NCBI RefSeq assembly: GCF_009671065.1
Contig: NZ_CP046027.1
Location: 2,232,001-2,296,000 of the forward strand
Direction: 5' to 3'
Length of the DNA stretch: 64,000 bases
Source of the DNA: Neisseria brasiliensis
GTDB lineage: Bacteria > Pseudomonadota > Gammaproteobacteria > Burkholderiales > Neisseriaceae
Each line of letters begins with the position of its first letter. The stretch's first letter is position 1. The position numbers were made by a program, and so were the translations under genes. Below are positions 26,046-33,883 of this stretch, one piece after another. A model generated the notes under the pieces. The model was not told the DNA's origin, searched no databases, and saw only the letters and a program-made list of their open reading frames with translations.

Positions 26046-26231
26046 TCAATCTTGGTAGTAAGTGTAAGGTTTTTTTGCCACTTTCGCCGCTTCAAAACCG
26101 GCTTGCTCTTCGGGCTTGAGCTCGACATCCCACAATAAATCGCGGTTGGCCAAACGCTCTTGCTCCAGCTCAGGGTTGTCGGCAACCAATTGGTCTAAAA
26201 ATTGGGTGGCATCGGATTTGTATTGATACAT
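26046..26231 (-). CDS. DUF3460 family small protein
   Basis: 61 residues, MYQYKSDATQFLDQLVADNP to KPYTYYQD. The N-terminal YKSDATQFLDQL and the RLANRDLLWD segment are typical of the betaproteobacterial DUF3460 family, whose function is unknown. It lies 13 nt upstream of the O-methyltransferase and is probably in the same transcript. Start codon ATG 26231 follows GGAGCAAC. Confidence 0.8.
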   Translation of the reverse strand: MYQYKSDATQFLDQLVADNPELEQERLANRDLLWDVELKPEEQAGFEAAKVAKKPYTYYQD

Positions 26232-26371
26232 TTTTGTTGCTCCAAAGGCGCGTAAAATGCGTTAAGGCCGATATTATAGCTGATTTTGTTGGGGAAAACA
26301 GGGTTTCGGGTATAATGGCGGATTATTGTTGCAAAACGTCGATTCAAGGTGTTTTGCAGTTTGAATTTTAC

Positions 26372-26461
26372 ATGTCAGGCCGTCTGAAACCTTTGCACAA
26401 TGTTTTGCCCACAGAATATTGTGCAAAGGTTGCTTTCAACCGTCAGCGTTTCAGACGGCCT
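26372..26461. repeat. Nested inverted repeats (DUS outside, TTTGCACAAT inside) before pcnB
   Basis: Outer DUS copies at both edges enclose ACCTTTGCACAAT and ATTGTGCAAAGGT, a 13-bp perfect inverted pair with an 18-nt loop. It could fold into a long hairpin in the pcnB leader or be a small mobile-repeat remnant. Confidence 0.6.
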
Positions 26462-26482
26462 CAATTGAAAAGAATCTTAAGT

Positions 26483-27838
26483 ATGTTGAAAAAATGGTTG
26501 CACAAAGTTTTGCCATCGAAAGCGAGCAAAGCGGTGCAAAAAACGGTTTTACCGTATAGTGAACACCGCATCAGCGCGGATATGTTGAGCTTTGCCGCTG
26601 AAAAAGTGGTGAAGCAATTGAATAAAGAAGGCTTCCAAGCCTATGTGGTTGGTGGTGCGGTGCGCGATTTATTGTTGGGCGTGGAACCGAAAGATTTTGA
26701 CGTTGCCACCAACGCCACGCCTGAGCAAGTACATAAAATTTTCCGTCGCAGCCGCATCATCGGCCGCCGTTTTCAAATTGTGCATGTGATGGTCGGCCCC
26801 GAAACCATTGAAGTGACCACTTTCCGCGGCGGCAACAAAGCCGTGCAAAACGCGCACGGCCGCATCATGAAAGACAACACCTACGGCAGCATCGAAGAAG
26901 ATGCCATGCGCCGCGACTTCACCTGCAATGCGCTTTATTACGACCCGATTCATGAAGAAATTCTCGATTTCCATCAAGGCGTGAGCGATATTGCCGACCG
27001 GAAACTGGTGATGATCGGCGATGCGGCCGAGCGTTATCAAGAAGATCCGGTGCGGATTTTGCGTGCGGTTCGATTATCGGGCAAACTCGGTTTTGATGTG
27101 GAAGAACACACCGCCGCGCCGATTCCGCAATATGCAGGCCGTCTGAAAAACGAGCCGGTGGCCCGCTTGTTTGACGAAATCATGAAGCTGCTGTTTTCAG
27201 GTCATGCCCGCCAATGCCTGCAAAAGCTGAATACCTTAGGCGTGAGCAACGACATTCATCCGCTGCTTACTGCTTTGAAATCCGCCGATAAAACCGAAAA
27301 CCGCATCATCGCCATTGCGCTGAAAAACACCGACGAGCGTTTGCGCGCCGATAAATCCGTGTCGGTCGGTTTCGTACTGGCAGCGATTTTGTGGCCGCAG
27401 CTTAACGCCTATTGGCAAGAATACCAGCAACAAGGCCAAAAATCGGCTCCGGCCTTAAACGATGCCATCACCACCTTGCGTGAAACGGTTGAAAAAGGCT
27501 GGGGGGTGCCACAACGCTTTTCCGCTACCATGCGCGAAATCTGGCAGTTGCAACCGCAATTTGACAATATGCGCGGTGCCCGTCCATATAAATTATTAAG
27601 CCAACCGCGCTTCCGTGCCGCTTATGATTTTCTGGTGCTGCGCGGTCAAGTCGGCGAAGTGGATAATGACATCGTACAATGGTGGACAACTTTCCAACAC
27701 GCTGATGACGAAACCCGCAGCCAAATGGGCATGGCGGCGCAACAACGCCAGCAGCAGGAATATCGCGAAGGTGGCGAAACACCGAAGCGCAAACGCCGTC
27801 GCAAGCCGAGAAAAAAGAAAATGGTTGCGGCTGAATAA
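26483..27838 (+). CDS. pcnB: Poly(A) polymerase I
   Basis: Start at ATG 26483 (MLKKWLHKVLPSKASKA) gives 451 residues; the frame continues upstream through the DUS hairpin but without family similarity. It is a class II nucleotidyltransferase adding 3' poly(A) to RNA to stimulate decay. The active site is YVVGGAVRDLLLGVEPKDFD (Gly-Gly and Asp-x-Asp), followed by RDFTCNALYYDP, DPVRILRAVRLSGKLGF and a lysine/arginine-rich C-terminus (KRKRRRKPRKKK) suited to RNA binding. It is the last host gene before the prophage. Confidence 0.94.
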   Translation: MLKKWLHKVLPSKASKAVQKTVLPYSEHRISADMLSFAAEKVVKQLNKEGFQAYVVGGAVRDLLLGVEPKDFDVATNATPEQVHKIFRRSRIIGRRFQIVHVMVGPETIEVTTFRGGNKAVQNAHGRIMKDNTYGSIEEDAMRRDFTCNALYYDPIHEEILDFHQGVSDIADRKLVMIGDAAERYQEDPVRILRAVRLSGKLGFDVEEHTAAPIPQYAGRLKNEPVARLFDEIMKLLFSGHARQCLQKLNTLGVSNDIHPLLTALKSADKTENRIIAIALKNTDERLRADKSVSVGFVLAAILWPQLNAYWQEYQQQGQKSAPALNDAITTLRETVEKGWGVPQRFSATMREIWQLQPQFDNMRGARPYKLLSQPRFRAAYDFLVLRGQVGEVDNDIVQWWTTFQHADDETRSQMGMAAQQRQQQEYREGGETPKRKRRRKPRKKKMVAAE

Positions 27839-27910
27839 TTTCTGTTGCATATTGATTGAAAATTGTGGGGTACTGTTAGTTTTTGCACCGGAACATCAAA
27901 CCAATAAAAA

Positions 27911-27950
27911 AGGCTGAAATCCTGAAAAGACGTGGATTTCGGCCTTTTTT
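27911..27950. terminator. Strong bidirectional terminator after pcnB
   Basis: 12-bp stem AGGCTGAAATCC/GGATTTCGGCCT (one G:T-type mismatch), 11-nt loop, preceded by A6 and followed by T6. It ends pcnB and could also stop leftward prophage transcription. Confidence 0.88.
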
Positions 27951-27967
27951 GCGTCTAAAAAAATTTA

Positions 27968-28025
27968 CGCCAGCTTTTGCAACAAAATGGGCAAAAATGC
28001 GCATTTTTTTGGACGAAAGCTGGCG
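27968..28025. repeat. Nested palindrome near left prophage end
   Basis: Outer arms CGCCAGCTTT/AAAGCTGGCG (27968-27977, 28016-28025) enclose a perfect 16-bp palindrome AAAAATGCGCATTTTT (27993-28008). It is not followed by T-run or gene; it could be part of the transposase-binding end or a leftward terminator for the repressor gene. Confidence 0.6.
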
Positions 28026-28081
28026 GGGAATTATCAAATTTAAAATGGTTTTAAGACTTTTTTAAAACGGGTTTAAAAAGC

Positions 28082-28792
28082 TCAATCAATGCTGCGGCCA
28101 TACCACTCCACGCGGCCGATGATGGCTATGTCGTCGTCGGTATGGCTTAAATCTATTTCAAATGGCGCGTAGCGTGGGTTTTCGGACGTTACGAGCAGTT
28201 TGCCGGGTATGCGCTGCACGCGTTTGACAAACAGGTCGTTACCGATTCTTAAGACGTACAGGCCGTCGCGCGGCTCGGTTTCGGCGTGATTAATCAAAAT
28301 CGAATCGCCATGGTTGAGCACGCCTTCCATCGAGTCGCCCAATACTTCAAATACCGATAAATTATTGATTGAAGTTGAAATATTTTTATCTAGCCAGTCA
28401 CGACGAAAAGGGATTGGGCTTCCTCCTTTATCAGTCCGATAAAATGATTCTTGGCCATCTTTAAAAATAGGGAAAGTGTAATGCGAAATGAAGGCATATT
28501 CATCTATTTCAATGCATAAGCCATCAGTATCAACCATATCAGGCTCTTTATACATTTTGCCTTGTTCAGAAAATAACCAATTCGCATTTATATCATAGTA
28601 AAGGCAGATTGCCGATATGGTTGGAATAGAATATTTTTTCTTTCCATTCAACATCTTTCTAGCTTCTATTATTGGGATATTTGCTATTTCTGAGAAGCTT
28701 TCAGCCGTTATCCCATATTCTTTTATCACTCGGTCAATCCGTCGGCAGACGGAGATTTCAGCTACATCAAGCCATTCATTTCCCGTGAACAT
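28082..28792 (-). CDS. S24/LexA-type prophage repressor
   Basis: Start ATG 28792 (MFTGNEWLDVAEISVCRR) with AAGGGG 6 nt upstream; 236 residues. An N-terminal helix-turn-helix (about 20-60, ITAESFSEIANIPIIEARKML) is followed by an S24 self-cleavage domain with Ser154 (VLGDSMEG) and Lys190 (DLFVKRVQ), so it can be cut in a RecA-dependent way and release the phage after DNA damage. It occupies the place of Mu c and reads leftward. Its upstream region carries the operator array. Confidence 0.9.
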   Translation of the reverse strand: MFTGNEWLDVAEISVCRRIDRVIKEYGITAESFSEIANIPIIEARKMLNGKKKYSIPTISAICLYYDINANWLFSEQGKMYKEPDMVDTDGLCIEIDEYAFISHYTFPIFKDGQESFYRTDKGGSPIPFRRDWLDKNISTSINNLSVFEVLGDSMEGVLNHGDSILINHAETEPRDGLYVLRIGNDLFVKRVQRIPGKLLVTSENPRYAPFEIDLSHTDDDIAIIGRVEWYGRSID

Positions 28793-28847
28793 ACTTACCC
28801 CTTTCTTTTCAGCAGCCAATTAAATTGAGCTGGACTTAATAATCTGA

Positions 28848-29142
28848 TTAATAACCTTTTATTTTGGGTTGTTAAATGAGAATTCATTTAAAATCAAAAC
28901 ACTAACAATTTATAGATTTAGGATGGAACTAAGGCTTAATAACCAAAATTTGGCATTTTGGTTATTAAGTCAGCCCCGTAGTATCAAATTCTTGTCTGAT
29001 GATGACTAAGCAACCGAATAAGCAACCAAATTTTTTCAGTTGCTTAATTAAAATTATTTTTAAATCATATGGATAAATAAAATATGATTTTTGGCTAAAT
29101 TTGTGACTAAGCAACCTATTTCTTGCAAAATGGTTGCTTAGT
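28848..29142. promoter_or_regulatory. Operator array of nine TAAxxAACC half-sites
   Basis: Half-sites TTAATAACC or TAAGCAACC and their inverts occur at 28848, 28867, 28936, 28960, 29007, 29019, 29039, 29108 and 29132. Two pairs are long dyads with identical 15-nt spacers: CTTAATAACC...GGTTATTAAG (28935-28969) and ACTAAGCAACC...GGTTGCTTAGT (29106-29142). This is a multi-site binding region for one or both repressors and, by analogy to Mu, a possible transpositional enhancer. Confidence 0.75.
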
Positions 29143-29150
29143 TCTTCCCG

Positions 29151-29510
29151 TCAGGCTACTTCACCAGCCGTAATACCGACTTCTTTTTTCTCCTGTGTTT
29201 TGGCGATAGTCAAAATGATTTCACGGCTTTTATCTGTTGATTGCCGATAGTTTTGAAGCAGCTCTAGTTCATCTTTGCTGAGTTCGTTTGAATTTTCAGA
29301 CGGCCTATTTCCTGTGAAAAGAAAATTCACATCTGCACCTAGTCCATAAAAAGAGAAAATAATTTCACAGTTTGGCATAAACACGCCGCGCTCATATTTT
29401 CCCCACATCTCACGTGTAATTCCACATTTCTCAGCAAGTTGAGACTGAGTCAAACCCAACTTTTTTCTTTCTACTTTCAATCGACTACCAAAAAGAGAAA
29501 TGTTTTCCAC
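29151..29510 (-). CDS. Cro/CI-type HTH regulator (second early regulator)
   Basis: I choose GTG 29510 (VENISLFGSRLKVERKKLG; AAGGA 7 nt upstream), giving 119 residues. The helix-turn-helix is SRLKVERKKLGLTQSQLAEKCGITREMWGKYERG (first 40 residues), of XRE type. The C-terminal part (LSKDELELLQNYRQSTDKSRE) resembles regulators that end in a short helical tail. It is divergent from the Ner-like gene and reads toward the S24 repressor gene, through the operator array, so the two may share control. Confidence 0.85.
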   Translation of the reverse strand: MENISLFGSRLKVERKKLGLTQSQLAEKCGITREMWGKYERGVFMPNCEIIFSFYGLGADVNFLFTGNRPSENSNELSKDELELLQNYRQSTDKSREIILTIAKTQEKKEVGITAGEVA

Positions 29511-29546
29511 AAAATAATCCTTGCAAAAGAGAAATATTTTTCTCAT

Positions 29547-29618
29547 AATTCAAAAAAAACAGGGCAGTACTAACACTTAGTTAGTGCAGTATTTTAGCAC
29601 AAAGAAAAAGGACTATCT
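29547..29618. promoter_or_regulatory. Divergent early control region
   Basis: Between the HTH regulator and the Ner-like gene is ACTAAC-N5-GTTAGT within a larger imperfect dyad (29564-29587). It should hold the rightward early promoter; I could not define clear -35/-10 boxes. Confidence 0.45.
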
Positions 29619-29795
29619 ATGACGATAACTATAGAAAAATTAAAAGAAAACTTTGAAAAAGAAGGAAAAACACTGGCTTCTTGGGCACGTGAAAACGGCT
29701 ACAAGCCGCGTGAAGTTTACTTAGTTGTCGGCGGTCAAAATAAAGCCAAATACGGCAAGGGTTTCGAGATCGCACGAAAGCTAGGGCTGAAATGA
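29619..29795 (+). CDS. Ner-like small DNA-binding protein
   Basis: 58 residues starting MTITIEKLKENFEKEGKTLA at ATG 29619. ASWARENGYKPREVYLVVGG looks like a helix-turn-helix, and KYGKGFEIARKLGLK closes it, a pattern seen in small regulators just left of transposase A in Mu-like phages. In Mu, Ner shuts down early transcription. It starts the rightward early operon and ends 10 nt before gene A. Confidence 0.75.
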   Translation: MTITIEKLKENFEKEGKTLASWARENGYKPREVYLVVGGQNKAKYGKGFEIARKLGLK

Positions 29796-29805
29796 GGTTG
29801 ATTTT

Positions 29806-31818
29806 ATGGAAAAAATATCTAGCCGAGAGTTGTCGGTCGTCTTGAATAAGTCAAGACAGGCGTTAGACAAAATGGCAATAAGGCAGAACTGGACCTATAA
29901 ATTTTCAGACGGCCAAGGGAAAGGCGGAAAAGTCAAGCAATACCTAATCTCCAGCCTACCCCCCGAAATCCGCAATGCGATCCAGCAGAAACAGGCGGAA
30001 AGTTTGTTGGCTGAAAGTGAGAATTTGGTGGAAACGCTGCCTGCGGCAGTCGGCAAAGCACCGGCCAAACAAGCGAATACGCAGCTTGGTCTGCCGATTG
30101 ATGAAGCAGTCGGCGGTTTGACGGAAAAGCAACGGCAATGTGCTCATGCGCGGATGTCGATTGTGGCGGAGGTGTTGAAAATGCACCGTATCGGCGGCTT
30201 GAAAATCAGTTATGCGCAGGCTTATGTGCTGGAGCAGTTGGAGCAAGGCAGATTGCCGCAGTATTTGGTGGATTTGTTGCCGTTGGCGAATGCGCGAAGC
30301 GGTGGTGAAGTGAAGTTGTCTATGCGCTCTTTAAAGGAATGGACGATTGCTTACCGTAAGGCGGCTACACCCAACGAGCGGTTGATGGCGTTGGCACCGA
30401 AGTCGACACGCAAGGCGGTGCCGCTGTCGGAATACCGTTGGTTGCCGCATTTTATCCGTTTTCACAATGTGCCGAGCGCGCCGAAATTGGCGCACAGCTA
30501 TGGGTTGTTTGCGGATTGGTGGGAAAAGCATATGCCGATTAATGAAATGCCAACTGAAAGCCAGGTGCGACGTGTTTGGGAGAAATTGCCGATGATTATG
30601 CAGGAACGTGGTCGCCGAACCGGCGCGGCATATAAGGCGTTGATGCCTTATGTGAAGCGTGACTGGGGGGCGTTGAAGCCGAATGATGTTTGGATTGGCG
30701 ACGGCCACAGCTTTAAGGCGAAGGTGGCGCACCCTGTACACGGCAGGCCGTTTAAGCCGGAAGTGACGGTGATTTTGGACGGCTGCACGCGGATGGTGAT
30801 GGGGTTTTCGGTGAGTTTGGCAGAAAGTTGTGTGGCGGTGTGTGATGCGCTGCGGATTGGGGTCAAGCATTTTGGTGTGCCGTTGATGTATTACTCGGAT
30901 AACGGTGGCGGCCAAACGGGTAAAACCATCGACCATGAGATTACGGGTATTGCGGCACGGCTGGGTATCCATCATGAGACGGGGTTGCCGGGCAATCCGC
31001 AGGGGCGCGGCATTATCGAACGCTGGTGGAAAGACAATTTGATTCGGATGGCGCGACAGTATGAGACGTTTACCGGCGAAGGGATGGACAGCAGCACGAA
31101 AAACCTGACTTACCGTAAGTTGGAAAGTGCGTTTAATGCGCTGGAGCAAGGTAAGGAGTTGACGGCGGAACAGCAGAAATGGGCGGCGAAGCTGCCTAGC
31201 TGGAAGCAGTTTATCGCTGATGTGTTGGCCTGTATTGAGGAATACAACAACCGCCCACACCGCGAGCTGCCGAAAACGGCAGACGGGTCGCACTATACGC
31301 CGAAGCAATACCGTGATGCACGCATGATTTCAGACGGCCTGACCCCTGATTTCTTGGCGGAGGAGGAAGAAGAAACGCTGTTCCGTCCGCAGGAAATCCG
31401 CAAGGTGCAGCGTGGTTGGTTGGATTTGTTTAACAACCAGTATTTCAGCGTGGATTTGGCTGAGTATCACAAAGACGAGGTACGTGTGGCTTATGACTTA
31501 GACGATGCTCAGAGTGTGTTGGTGTATGACATGGCCGGTAAGTTTTTATGCAAGGCCAAACTCGACGGCAACAAACGCCCTGCAATGCCGATTTCGCGCC
31601 GCGACCAACTGGCGGAAAACCGCCGTAAAGGTAAGGTTAAACGTGCGGAAAACGTCATCAAACTGGCAAATGCGGAAATCAATCCTGCTTTGGAACACGC
31701 GCAAACGTGGGATGAGCTGGGCAATTTGGGGGCAGCCCTTGATGTGATTGAAGCGGAATATGCGGTATTGCCGAAAACAGGAACGGATGATTTTGAACTT
31801 TTTGAAGCAGATATGTAG
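29806..31818 (+). CDS. A: Mu-type DDE transposase A
   Basis: 670 residues, close to MuA (663). The N-terminal SSRELSVVLNKSRQALDKMA is the enhancer/HTH part. The catalytic triad is Asp299 (WIGDGHSF), Asp365 (YYSDNGGG) and Glu405 (GRGIIERWWK), matching the MuA spacing well. The beta-barrel follows (FNNQYFSVDLAEYHKDEVR), then a basic C-terminal tail (RRDQLAENRRKGKVKRAE) that contacts B. It joins phage ends to target DNA during integration and replicative transposition. Two DUS lie inside the gene. Confidence 0.96.
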   Translation: MEKISSRELSVVLNKSRQALDKMAIRQNWTYKFSDGQGKGGKVKQYLISSLPPEIRNAIQQKQAESLLAESENLVETLPAAVGKAPAKQANTQLGLPIDEAVGGLTEKQRQCAHARMSIVAEVLKMHRIGGLKISYAQAYVLEQLEQGRLPQYLVDLLPLANARSGGEVKLSMRSLKEWTIAYRKAATPNERLMALAPKSTRKAVPLSEYRWLPHFIRFHNVPSAPKLAHSYGLFADWWEKHMPINEMPTESQVRRVWEKLPMIMQERGRRTGAAYKALMPYVKRDWGALKPNDVWIGDGHSFKAKVAHPVHGRPFKPEVTVILDGCTRMVMGFSVSLAESCVAVCDALRIGVKHFGVPLMYYSDNGGGQTGKTIDHEITGIAARLGIHHETGLPGNPQGRGIIERWWKDNLIRMARQYETFTGEGMDSSTKNLTYRKLESAFNALEQGKELTAEQQKWAAKLPSWKQFIADVLACIEEYNNRPHRELPKTADGSHYTPKQYRDARMISDGLTPDFLAEEEEETLFRPQEIRKVQRGWLDLFNNQYFSVDLAEYHKDEVRVAYDLDDAQSVLVYDMAGKFLCKAKLDGNKRPAMPISRRDQLAENRRKGKVKRAENVIKLANAEINPALEHAQTWDELGNLGAALDVIEAEYAVLPKTGTDDFELFEADM

Positions 31819-31847
31819 GAGATGGAGATGGAACAGACAGTAAAAAA

Positions 31848-31866
31848 GCCCGAGTGTTTCTCGGCG
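31848..31866 (-). terminator. Leftward terminator for antisense gene
   Basis: On the minus strand GCCGAG-AAACA-CTCGGGC (one bulge) is followed by TTTTTT. It sits just beyond the stop of the minus-strand gene 31889-32146 and faces into the end of gene A. Confidence 0.6.
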
Positions 31867-31888
31867 GAAACATTACGGGCAGAACAGA

Positions 31889-32146
31889 CTAAGCGAGAGA
31901 CTCTGCGTCGGCAACGAGTAGAAGCAATGAATCGAAATGTTCACGTATTGGGTCATCTTCAGGTAAGTGAGCAACCTGAGCAGTTAGAAAGCGGCGAACC
32001 TGTTCAATCGAAGTCGGCTCTTGGCGGGTAATCCGCTGAAGCAGCCAAGCCAGGACGGCAGTATCGGCGATGGAAATCTGCTCCAATTCCTGAAGACTGA
32101 TTTCAATCATATTCAGACGTTTTTCCAAGTCGGGCAAATCATTCAT
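31889..32146 (-). CDS. Antisense small helical protein between A and B
   Basis: 85 residues reading against the early operon (MNDLPDLEKRLNMIEISLQE to ADAESLA). It looks like a compact helical protein: coiled-coil start, then LAWLLQRITRQEPTSIEQVRRFL and REHFDSLLLLVADAE. A T6 terminator follows it on its own strand, and its ATG lies 3 bases after a DUS whose AAAGG may be the ribosome site. I do not recognise the family. The competing plus-strand frame has a weaker, low-complexity sequence. Confidence 0.6.
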   Translation of the reverse strand: MNDLPDLEKRLNMIEISLQELEQISIADTAVLAWLLQRITRQEPTSIEQVRRFLTAQVAHLPEDDPIREHFDSLLLLVADAESLA

Positions 32147-32191
32147 TTCAGACGGCCTTTAAGGGTTGTTGAAAATTTAAGGATAGTAAAA

Positions 32192-33109
32192 ATGAAAAAC
32201 CAAATCAACAAGGCATTACAACAGCGTTTTATCGAATTTAAAGAGCGCTCGGGCTTGAGCCAAAGCCAGCTTGCCCGAGCCATCGGCAGCTCCGTGTCGC
32301 AAATCAATATGTATTTAAAGGGCAATTATGCCGAACACGGCGGCAAATATGAAACAGTCGAGAAAAAAATCGAAACCTATTTGGACGTGCAGGAAAGCAA
32401 GGCACAACGTGAAGAACTGAACATCGGCTTTGTGTCTACGCCTACCATGCGCCGCATTATGGGCACCATGCTGGAAGCGCACGAAGGCGGTGAGGTGGTG
32501 GTGATTTACGGTCAGGCCGGTTTGGGCAAAACGCAGGCGGTAAAACGCTACTGCGAAAAAAATCCGACCGCCATCTTAATTGAAGCGAATCCGAGCTTTA
32601 ATGCGCTGGTGTTGATGCGCAAATTGGCAACGGCGTGCAAGCTGGTCAATACGGGCAGCCTGAATGATTTGTTTGAAGCGGTGGCCGACCGTTTGCGTGA
32701 TTCAGGTCGTCTGATTGTGGTGGATGAAGCGGAAAACCTGCCTTTGCGTGCCTTAGAGATTTTGCGCCGCCTGCACGATGAAACGGGCTGCGGCTTGGTG
32801 ATGAGCGGTATGCCGCGACTGGTAGTCAACCTGCGCGGTAAGCATGGCGAGCTGGTGCAGCTTTACAGCCGCGTATCGGTTGCCCTGCCGCTTGGCGACA
32901 GCCTGCCGGACGATGAGTTGATGGCGATTGCACAAACTGCGTTGCCGGAAGCGGATGCAGAAACGTTGGCGGAAGTTGTGAAACAAGCCAACGGTAATAC
33001 GCGCCGCATGAGTAAGCTGATGTGTGGTGCGGTGCGCACCGCAAATAAAAACGGTATCCAGCTTCAGGCTGGGATCGTGAAAAAGTACAGCACGTTAATT
33101 ATCCGTTAA
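32192..33109 (+). CDS. B: Mu B-like AAA+ target-capture ATPase
   Basis: Start ATG 32192 (TAAGGATAG upstream) gives 305 residues. The N-terminal helix-turn-helix (SGLSQSQLARAIGSSVSQINMYLKG, residues 20-44) precedes the AAA+ core: Walker A GQAGLGKT (107-114) and Walker B RLIVVDEAENL. B binds DNA as ATP filaments, delivers target DNA to A and blocks integration near the phage ends. The frame extends 57 codons upstream without similarity. Confidence 0.95.
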   Translation: MKNQINKALQQRFIEFKERSGLSQSQLARAIGSSVSQINMYLKGNYAEHGGKYETVEKKIETYLDVQESKAQREELNIGFVSTPTMRRIMGTMLEAHEGGEVVVIYGQAGLGKTQAVKRYCEKNPTAILIEANPSFNALVLMRKLATACKLVNTGSLNDLFEAVADRLRDSGRLIVVDEAENLPLRALEILRRLHDETGCGLVMSGMPRLVVNLRGKHGELVQLYSRVSVALPLGDSLPDDELMAIAQTALPEADAETLAEVVKQANGNTRRMSKLMCGAVRTANKNGIQLQAGIVKKYSTLIIR

Positions 33110-33122
33110 AAGGCCGTCTGAA

Positions 33123-33365
33123 ATGAAGCGTGAATATACGGTACACGCAGGGGTGTACGAAGATACTTGGCATGATTATGCCACTCATAAGCGGCACAAG
33201 ATTTGGCGGGCGGATGTGCGCGCCAAGCGCAAGGAAGGCTTTGCATGGCTGCAAATCCGCCGCGCTCGAAAGCGTTTTGAGTGTAAGGAGGAAGCCAAAG
33301 AATGGGCGGATCAGGTTAAGGCGGATTGGATGCGGAATAATTTTTTTGCCTTACGAAAATATTAA
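33123..33365 (+). CDS. Basic hypothetical early protein
   Basis: 80 residues, MKREYTVHAGVYEDTWHDYA to NNFFALRKY, rich in Lys/Arg/Trp. No recognised family. It starts immediately after a DUS (AAAGGCCGTCTGAAATG), as does the antisense gene on the other side of B. It may bind DNA, but nothing proves it. The 3' end overlaps a repeated 54-bp leader. Confidence 0.7.
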   Translation: MKREYTVHAGVYEDTWHDYATHKRHKIWRADVRAKRKEGFAWLQIRRARKRFECKEEAKEWADQVKADWMRNNFFALRKY

Positions 33366-33394
33366 GTATTTGATTTATAAGGATTTGAAAAATG
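33341..33394 (+). repeat. 54-bp leader repeat, copy 1
   Basis: TTTTTTTGCCTTACGAAAAT through GGATTTGAAAAATG, ending with the start codon of 33392. About 80% identical to copy 2 at 34021-34074. Confidence 0.75.
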
Positions 33395-33616
33395 ATTGAG
33401 TATGTGAAACATTTGCTGGCGGGCATGGTGAGCGCGGTGTTGTTGTTTGCTGCGGGGGTGTTACTGCATACCTGTACGGCGCAGCCGGTGCAGGCGCAAG
33501 GGGCAAGTTTGGAACGCTCGGCGGACATGGCGGCGCAGGCGGAAGTGATGAAGGTGGAAGCGCAATACGACAGCATGAGCGCGGACAGCAAGATGGAAGG
33601 AATCGTCTATGAATAA
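33392..33616 (+). CDS. Small membrane protein, unknown
   Basis: 74 residues. One hydrophobic segment (LLAGMVSAVLLFAAGVLL, residues 8-25) is followed by HTCTAQPVQAQ, then a polar tail (MAAQAEVMKVEAQYDSMSAD). Either a signal anchor or a cleaved signal peptide ending at AQA. Good ribosome site AAGGATTTGAAAA. Early phage operon member of unknown role. Confidence 0.7.
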   Translation: MIEYVKHLLAGMVSAVLLFAAGVLLHTCTAQPVQAQGASLERSADMAAQAEVMKVEAQYDSMSADSKMEGIVYE

Positions 33617-33725
33617 GCCGAAACGCCCGACACGCAAGGCGCGTGAGCTGGCATTGAAACAGGCGGTGGCGGACATCAAACGCCGCTTTGGGGATAAGGC
33701 GATACAGAAAGGATGGCGAAAATGA
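33609..33725 (+). CDS. 38-aa basic peptide, unknown
   Basis: MNKPKRPTRKARELALKQAV to KGWRK. It overlaps the preceding gene by 8 nt (ATGAA inside the last codons) and the next by 4 (ATGA), a typical translationally coupled phage arrangement. Helical and basic; no family recognised. Confidence 0.6.
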   Translation: MNKPKRPTRKARELALKQAVADIKRRFGDKAIQKGWRK

Positions 33726-33883
33726 GTTTCGGCAGACGCAATCAGGATTGGCAAGCCTACGGCCAACACCGCCGCCGCGTTTGGACATGGCAGGCGCGGA
33801 AGAAGCAGGAAACGGCGGAGGAATATCAGGCGCGGATGAAGCGGGAAACGGAAGAATTGATGAAAAAGGAGCAGGAAAAATGA
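33722..33883 (+). CDS. 53-aa charged helical protein, unknown
   Basis: MSFGRRNQDWQAYGQHRRRV to MKKEQEK, coupled by ATGA to its neighbours on both sides. The long charged helix (ARKKQETAEEYQARMKRETE) could be a coiled coil. No function can be assigned. Confidence 0.6.
   Translation: MSFGRRNQDWQAYGQHRRRVWTWQARKKQETAEEYQARMKRETEELMKKEQEK

Noticed and set aside
26033..26185. 51-codon upstream extension of the O-methyltransferase
   Set aside because: Overlaps the DUF3460 gene and is not protein-like; ATG 26032 fits the family.
26234..26482. 83-codon upstream extension of pcnB
   Set aside because: Runs through a DUS hairpin, no similarity to poly(A) polymerases; ATG 26483 gives the normal length.
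30331..31308. 325-codon minus-strand frame opposite transposase A
   Set aside because: Covers the catalytic core of A, which is clearly coding; Arg/His/Gln-rich shadow.
31822..32031. Plus-strand 69-codon frame after transposase A
   Set aside because: Low-complexity, with its early part forming the terminator of the opposite-strand gene; the minus-strand frame looks more protein-like.
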